From Methanosarcinales archaeon (GTDB taxonomy: Archaea > Halobacteriota > Syntropharchaeia > Alkanophagales > Methanospirareceae): 16,486 nt of DNA. The notes beneath the pieces are model-generated. The model searched no databases. It was not told the DNA's origin and was given only the letters and a program-made list of their open reading frames with translations. The DNA is taken from contig WJOV01000135.1 of the NCBI GenBank assembly GCA_009618475.1, forward strand, positions 1 to 16,486, in the 5' to 3' direction. The position numbers and the translations under genes are program-made. Positions 13,360 to 16,486 of the stretch are shown in pieces. Each line of letters begins with the position of its first letter. The first letter of the stretch is position 1.

Positions 13360-14220
13360 TCATGCCATTGGATACGCCCCCAGAATTTTCAACCTTGCTA
13401 CTTTTCGTTCAACGCTTTCCAACGCTTCTTTTATCTTTTCCTCTTCTATATGCCCTTCACAATCTATATGGAACATGTAATCACCCATTGCCTTCTTTGA
13501 AGGTCGTGACTCTATCTTCGTAAGGTTTATCTCTCGCTGAGCGAATTCGCCCAGGACGTCGTATAACGCACCAGGGCGGTCTTTCTTCAAATATATCAAT
13601 GCAGAAGTCTTGTCCTTTCCAGTAGGTGCGGTTTTAACGTCGCCTCTTGAAAGCACGACAAATCTCGTAACGCTATCTTTGTCCTGCACGTTTTCCTCCA
13701 CTATATTAAGGTGATATTTCCACGCTGCTTCTTCAGACGCTAATGCCGCTATCTCTTCAGATTGCGATGCCATCTTCGCTGCACCTGCCGTGCTGTCCAC
13801 GGATTTTAGCTCCACTCCCTTCAATCTTCCCCTTATGAACTGCTTACATTGTGCCAATGCGTGAGGATGTGAGACCACCTTTTTTATTTTCACGAAAGAA
13901 AGGTTTTGTTTAGCAAGCAAGCAAATTTTTATCGGCACTAATACCTCCCCTACTATTCGCATCCCTACCTCGTCATTCTCGCTCGAAAGCACGTCCAACG
14001 TCTCTCCTACCGAACCTTCCAACGAATTCTCTATGGGAACAATCCCGTAATCCACTTCCTTCCTTAACAAGCTCTCTGTTACGTCAAATATCGTCTCGTA
14101 ATATTTTATCTCGACGTTCTCAGTCTCGCTTTTTCCATGCCCTTTTCTCTTTAGCCACGACACCGCGGCGGTCTCTGAAAAAGTACCTGTGGGTCCCAAG
14201 ATACCTATCAAAAATTTCAT
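13360..14220 (-). CDS. pheA: Prephenate dehydratase
   Basis: This enzyme converts prephenate to phenylpyruvate in phenylalanine biosynthesis, in the cytoplasm. The 286-residue protein has the dehydratase domain first: GPTGTFSE (9-16), GIVPIENSLEGSV (59-71), SHPHALAQC (117-125) and the catalytic T185-R-F-V-V-L. A C-terminal ACT domain (about 204-283) follows, with RPGALYDVL and the phenylalanine-binding ESRP (237-240), so feedback inhibition by phenylalanine is expected. It is monofunctional; no chorismate mutase domain is fused. ATG 14220 has no strong ribosome site. An AATTATAAAA element (minus strand, 14263-14254) could be its own TATA box in the 45-nt gap after tatC. It heads a pair with the epimerase gene. 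Confidence 0.95.
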   Translation of the reverse strand: MKFLIGILGPTGTFSETAAVSWLKRKGHGKSETENVEIKYYETIFDVTESLLRKEVDYGIVPIENSLEGSVGETLDVLSSENDEVGMRIVGEVLVPIKICLLAKQNLSFVKIKKVVSHPHALAQCKQFIRGRLKGVELKSVDSTAGAAKMASQSEEIAALASEEAAWKYHLNIVEENVQDKDSVTRFVVLSRGDVKTAPTGKDKTSALIYLKKDRPGALYDVLGEFAQREINLTKIESRPSKKAMGDYMFHIDCEGHIEEEKIKEALESVERKVARLKILGAYPMA

Positions 14221-14265
14221 TTACGCTTCACATCTAACATATTTTATTTCTTCTTTTATAATTAA

Positions 14266-14988
14266 TTACGAACGCCTCTTAGCTATAAAGCTCGCAACTA
14301 TTATGCCTATCTCATAGAAAATTACCAACGGGAAAGCAACAATGAGCTGACTCACGACGTCGGGCGGTGTAAAAAACGCAGCGAGAACGAACATTGCCAC
14401 GATTACGTACCGCCTATATTCCTTCAGCGTATCTATCTGGACGAGTCCGGAATGAACGGCAAAGACGATAACGACGGGCAGTTCAAACGATATTCCAAGT
14501 ATGAGCGTTAATATGGTGACGAACGATATAAATTCGTGGATGGAGTAAGTGGCAGCAACTCCCTCGGGTGTCATATAGTGGAGATAACGTAGAACGAGAG
14601 GCAACATAATGAAGTAAGCATAACTTATCCCTGCGATGAACAAAGAAATGGCAGAACTCAGCAATAATATGAGGTGCGATTTTTTCATTGGACTCTTTAT
14701 TCCGAACCTCACCTTCAATGTCTTATACACATAATAGCATACAACGGGGGTGGCGAGTATTATACCCGTGAGCATAGCTATTTTAAATTTCAGCATTATC
14801 ACCTCCACAGGTGAAATGTAGATGAGGATTGCACCTTCAGGCAGGAGGTCTTCTTTTATCTTTAGTAACACGGGGTCTAAAAATTGAAATGAAATAAAGA
14901 AACCAGCAAATATAACGGCGACAATGAGCATGATTTTTTTCTTTATCGCCACCAATATATATCCAAGTTCCTCACTAATACTCGCCAT
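14266..14988 (-). CDS. tatC: TatC-like translocase subunit, diverged paralog
   Basis: The 240-residue, six-helix protein (from ATG 14988; an in-frame TTG at 14994 is less likely) has TatC landmarks: SPVEVIMLKFKIAMLTGIILATPV, YAYFIMLPLVL, GISFELPVVIVF, YRRYVIVAMFVLAAFFTPPD and FPLVIFYEIGI. It keeps the membrane-buried Glu in FELP (equivalent to E. coli Glu170). It appears to lack the two signal-peptide-binding glutamates: the N-terminal HLxELRxRL reads LVAIKKKIM here, and the FxxPGLYxxE region reads LKVRFGIKSPMKK. It therefore probably does not recognise twin-arginine signals alone but could assemble with the other TatC. It starts about 15 bp from that gene on the opposite strand. It may be co-transcribed with pheA downstream. 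Confidence 0.85.
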   Translation of the reverse strand: MASISEELGYILVAIKKKIMLIVAVIFAGFFISFQFLDPVLLKIKEDLLPEGAILIYISPVEVIMLKFKIAMLTGIILATPVVCYYVYKTLKVRFGIKSPMKKSHLILLLSSAISLFIAGISYAYFIMLPLVLRYLHYMTPEGVAATYSIHEFISFVTILTLILGISFELPVVIVFAVHSGLVQIDTLKEYRRYVIVAMFVLAAFFTPPDVVSQLIVAFPLVIFYEIGIIVASFIAKRRS

Positions 14989-15002
14989 CTTCAATCGCTC
15001 CT

Positions 15003-15800
15003 ATGACTATTACTATGAATAATGAGGTGATAAAAGCTAAAGAAAAAATGAGTAGAAATGACGAAAATGACTTGATAAGTGGACCGGTAGGAGATGAGGA
15101 GATTCCATTAATGGTGCATCTCACTGAACTACGGAGAAGACTCATAGTTGTTTTAATCCCTTTCGGTATTGTTATTCTGCTCGTGTTCCCTTTTTCAAAC
15201 ATTTTCCTTCATCACTTATTAGTCAATTTATTCCACGGGGATATGCCTATATTTGTTTATAGCCCGATGGAATGGATGCGTGTCCGGCTTTTGTTCTCCC
15301 TTTTATGCGCTCTTTCTGTCACGATACCCTTAATATTATATGAATCTTTTGCATTTATGCGACCGGGTTTATATCCTTCGGAGAGAAAATTTTTCCTGCT
15401 GGTTGTTATACCTTCGCTATGTTTGTACGGCGTCGGCGCTTTCTTCGCTTATTTCTTTGTTCTTCCTCTGGTCTTCAGTTACCTCATCGCTTACTCCGGA
15501 GAGATAGCGAAGGTTGCACTTTCCGCAAAAAGGATTTTTTCTGTCATCCTCTACACCGCCGTTGGATTCGGGCTGATTTTTCAAATACCCTTGATAATGA
15601 CCTTAGCGGTAAAGATGAAGCTCGTCACGTATTCATGGCTCAGGGATAAGAGGTTAATAATATATGGGCTGATAATAGGAATCGCTTTCTTTGTCATCGC
15701 CGACCCTACGGGTATTTCGATGTTAATGGCAGTGGTGTCAATAGCTATGTTCGAACTCGGATTACTCATAACAAAATATATTGGACATAGGCGTAGATAA
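15003..15800 (+). CDS. tatC: TatC, canonical twin-arginine translocase subunit
   Basis: The 265-residue protein is the receptor of the Tat pathway for folded proteins, in the cytoplasmic membrane. After a hydrophilic N-terminus it has HLTELRRRLIVV (39-50, with the key Glu42), FMRPGLYPSE (118-127, Glu equivalent to E. coli Glu103), FAYFFVLPL (148-156), GFGLIFQIPL (188-197) and DPTG (234-237) before the last helices. The FEVP Glu of E. coli TatC (170) is Gln194 here, while the paralog on the other strand keeps it. The start is uncertain: ATGs at 15003, 15015, 15048 and 15058 all fit the frame and none has a well-spaced ribosome site. A TATA-like CAATATATAT at 14953-14962 inside the divergent gene could serve it. 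It probably works with tatA downstream. Confidence 0.94.
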   Translation: MTITMNNEVIKAKEKMSRNDENDLISGPVGDEEIPLMVHLTELRRRLIVVLIPFGIVILLVFPFSNIFLHHLLVNLFHGDMPIFVYSPMEWMRVRLLFSLLCALSVTIPLILYESFAFMRPGLYPSERKFFLLVVIPSLCLYGVGAFFAYFFVLPLVFSYLIAYSGEIAKVALSAKRIFSVILYTAVGFGLIFQIPLIMTLAVKMKLVTYSWLRDKRLIIYGLIIGIAFFVIADPTGISMLMAVVSIAMFELGLLITKYIGHRRR

Positions 15801-15803
15801 AAA

Positions 15804-15810
15804 TTTTTTT
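15804..15810 (+). terminator. T-tract after tatC
   Basis: Seven Ts begin 4 nt past the tatC stop at 15800, enough for archaeal intrinsic termination. TATA-like sequence at 15820-15836 then allows separate transcription of tatA, which could give TatA its usual excess over TatC. Confidence 0.4.
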
Positions 15811-15866
15811 AAATGGAAGATATATTTATATATACCTTTACTTATATATAAGAGGGGGAAAAAGAG

Positions 15867-16211
15867 ATGATGCCTGGAGGAATCGAATGGATAGTAATAG
15901 CCATAGTAGCAATTGTTTTGTTATTCGGCGCAGCTAAGGTGCCACAGCTTGCCAGGTCCTTCGGGCAGGCAATGGGGGAGTTCAAAAAAGCGAGGCGAGA
16001 GGCGGAGCTGAACTACAAAAAATTTGAGGAGTCAGTGACAGGCGAAGAAGAGACATCAAAAAAAGTGGCAGCGAAGGCAAAGGGCGAGGATGTAAACATA
16101 AAAGAAGTGGCTGCGTATATGGGCATAGATACCGAAGGTAAGACCGAAGAGGAGTTAAAAGAGGAAGTTCAGGCGAAGTTGGAATCCGCTTCTAAGTCCG
16201 GGAAAGACTAA
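15867..16211 (+). CDS. tatA: TatA, pore-forming subunit of the twin-arginine translocase
   Basis: The 114-residue protein has one N-terminal membrane helix (about 6-20), the hinge FG (20-21) and the amphipathic helix AAKVPQLARSFGQAMGEFKK (22-41), the standard TatA layout. A longer charged coiled region follows. Residues about 75-107 (INIKEVAAYMGID-like stretch, then TEEELKEEVQAKL) may form a small extra helical unit beyond the minimal TatA. It should oligomerise around TatC to pass folded proteins outward. GAGGGGGA at 15852-15859 supports ATG 15867 (15870 is possible). It probably has its own TATA box (15820-15836) as well as proximity to tatC. Its stop overlaps the convergent kinase stop by 4 nt. 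Confidence 0.94.
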   Translation: MMPGGIEWIVIAIVAIVLLFGAAKVPQLARSFGQAMGEFKKARREAELNYKKFEESVTGEEETSKKVAAKAKGEDVNIKEVAAYMGIDTEGKTEEELKEEVQAKLESASKSGKD

Positions 16212-16483
16212 ACAATATAAGGAGCGTCTTTTTCTACAATTTTCTGGGTTATTGGTATGGAGAAATAGAAAGTCGTGCCTTTTCCCGGCTCACTTTTCAC
16301 CCATATCTTACCGTTATGCGCTTGAATAATCCCCTTAGCGATAGCTAATCCTAACCCGCTTCCTCCATGTTCCCTTCCCATAGCAGCGTCAATTTGCGAG
16401 AAGGGTTTGAACAATTTCTCTTTGTCCTCCTTTGAAATTCCAATACCATTATCTGTCACACTAAACAGAACGTCTCCCCCCCA
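16208..16483 (-). CDS. Sensor histidine kinase, C-terminal ATP-binding domain (partial)
   Basis: Only the end of the HATPase_c domain is present. It carries the G1 box DNGIGI, the F box KLFKPFSQI, the G2 box GGSGLGLAIAKGI, and the final strands HNGKIWVKSEPGKGTTFYFSIPI. This is the catalytic ATP-binding part of a two-component or hybrid sensor kinase; the sensor and His-containing parts lie beyond the right edge. Reading upstream, the frame is open through WGGDVLFSV and then meets a TAG at 16486-16484, right after a run of seven Gs. That is either a real disruption or a homopolymer error at the window end. The gene converges on tatA, overlapping by 4 nt, with no room for a separate terminator. 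Confidence 0.88.
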   Translation of the reverse strand, partial: WGGDVLFSVTDNGIGISKEDKEKLFKPFSQIDAAMGREHGGSGLGLAIAKGIIQAHNGKIWVKSEPGKGTTFYFSIPITQKIVEKDAPYIV

Positions 16484-16486
16484 CTA

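Noticed and set aside
14989..14994. TTG 14994 as the start of the minus-strand tatC paralog
   Set aside because: ATG 14988 is two codons inside and is the more usual start codon; the extension adds nothing conserved.

Overview
The window reads as archaeal, most likely a methane-cycling euryarchaeon of the Methanomicrobia/ANME-1 (Methanophagales) type; that placement is inference. The signs are GGAGGTGAT-type ribosome binding sites, TATA boxes about 25 nt before predicted start sites, several leaderless-looking genes, PGF-CTERM-like surface proteins, and TatA/TatC genes. No tRNA, rRNA, CRISPR array or intact transposase was seen.

Region 1 (1-2697, + strand): a tandem duplication of a two-gene module. 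Each module has a secreted seven-bladed TolB-like propeller with a PGF-CTERM-like tail, followed by a SPASM-type radical SAM enzyme whose ribosome binding site overlaps the propeller stop codon. The second copy is intact. The first is cut by the window edge and its radical SAM gene is destroyed by a 361-bp internal deletion.

Region 2 (2852-10194): an envelope gene island. On the minus strand lie a PepSY-PepSY-serpin fusion, a small two-helix membrane protein, a large membrane-anchored protein of unknown function and a secreted beta-sandwich protein. On the plus strand lie a membrane-spanning winged-helix regulator, a secreted protein and a three-helix membrane protein. Three promoters (at about 3835, 7592 and 8395) carry the same 18-bp palindrome exactly 12 nt upstream of an 8-nt TATA box. 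They define a local regulon, and the membrane regulator encoded in the middle is the obvious candidate controller. Two proteins share an FDxFAHPxGLW membrane tail, and two share an extracellular PVF...YPNGTR repeat. This island is the best candidate for an undescribed system: a membrane-sensed, coordinately regulated set of surface proteins that includes a double protease inhibitor.

Region 3 (10195-12370): a decayed accessory zone. It holds a remnant of a second membrane regulator, a DUF5678-like gene run into an N-terminally truncated retropepsin-like sequence, a proteasome-like Ntn hydrolase overlapping a 42-codon gene, two orphan IS200/IS605-like hairpins and a 25-codon leaderless ORF.

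Region 4 (12404-16486): housekeeping. It contains a sugar-nucleotide epimerase, prephenate dehydratase, two divergent tatC paralogs whose start codons are about 15 bp apart, tatA, and the C-terminal end of a sensor histidine kinase. The two TatC proteins appear to have kept different key glutamates, which suggests divided labour.
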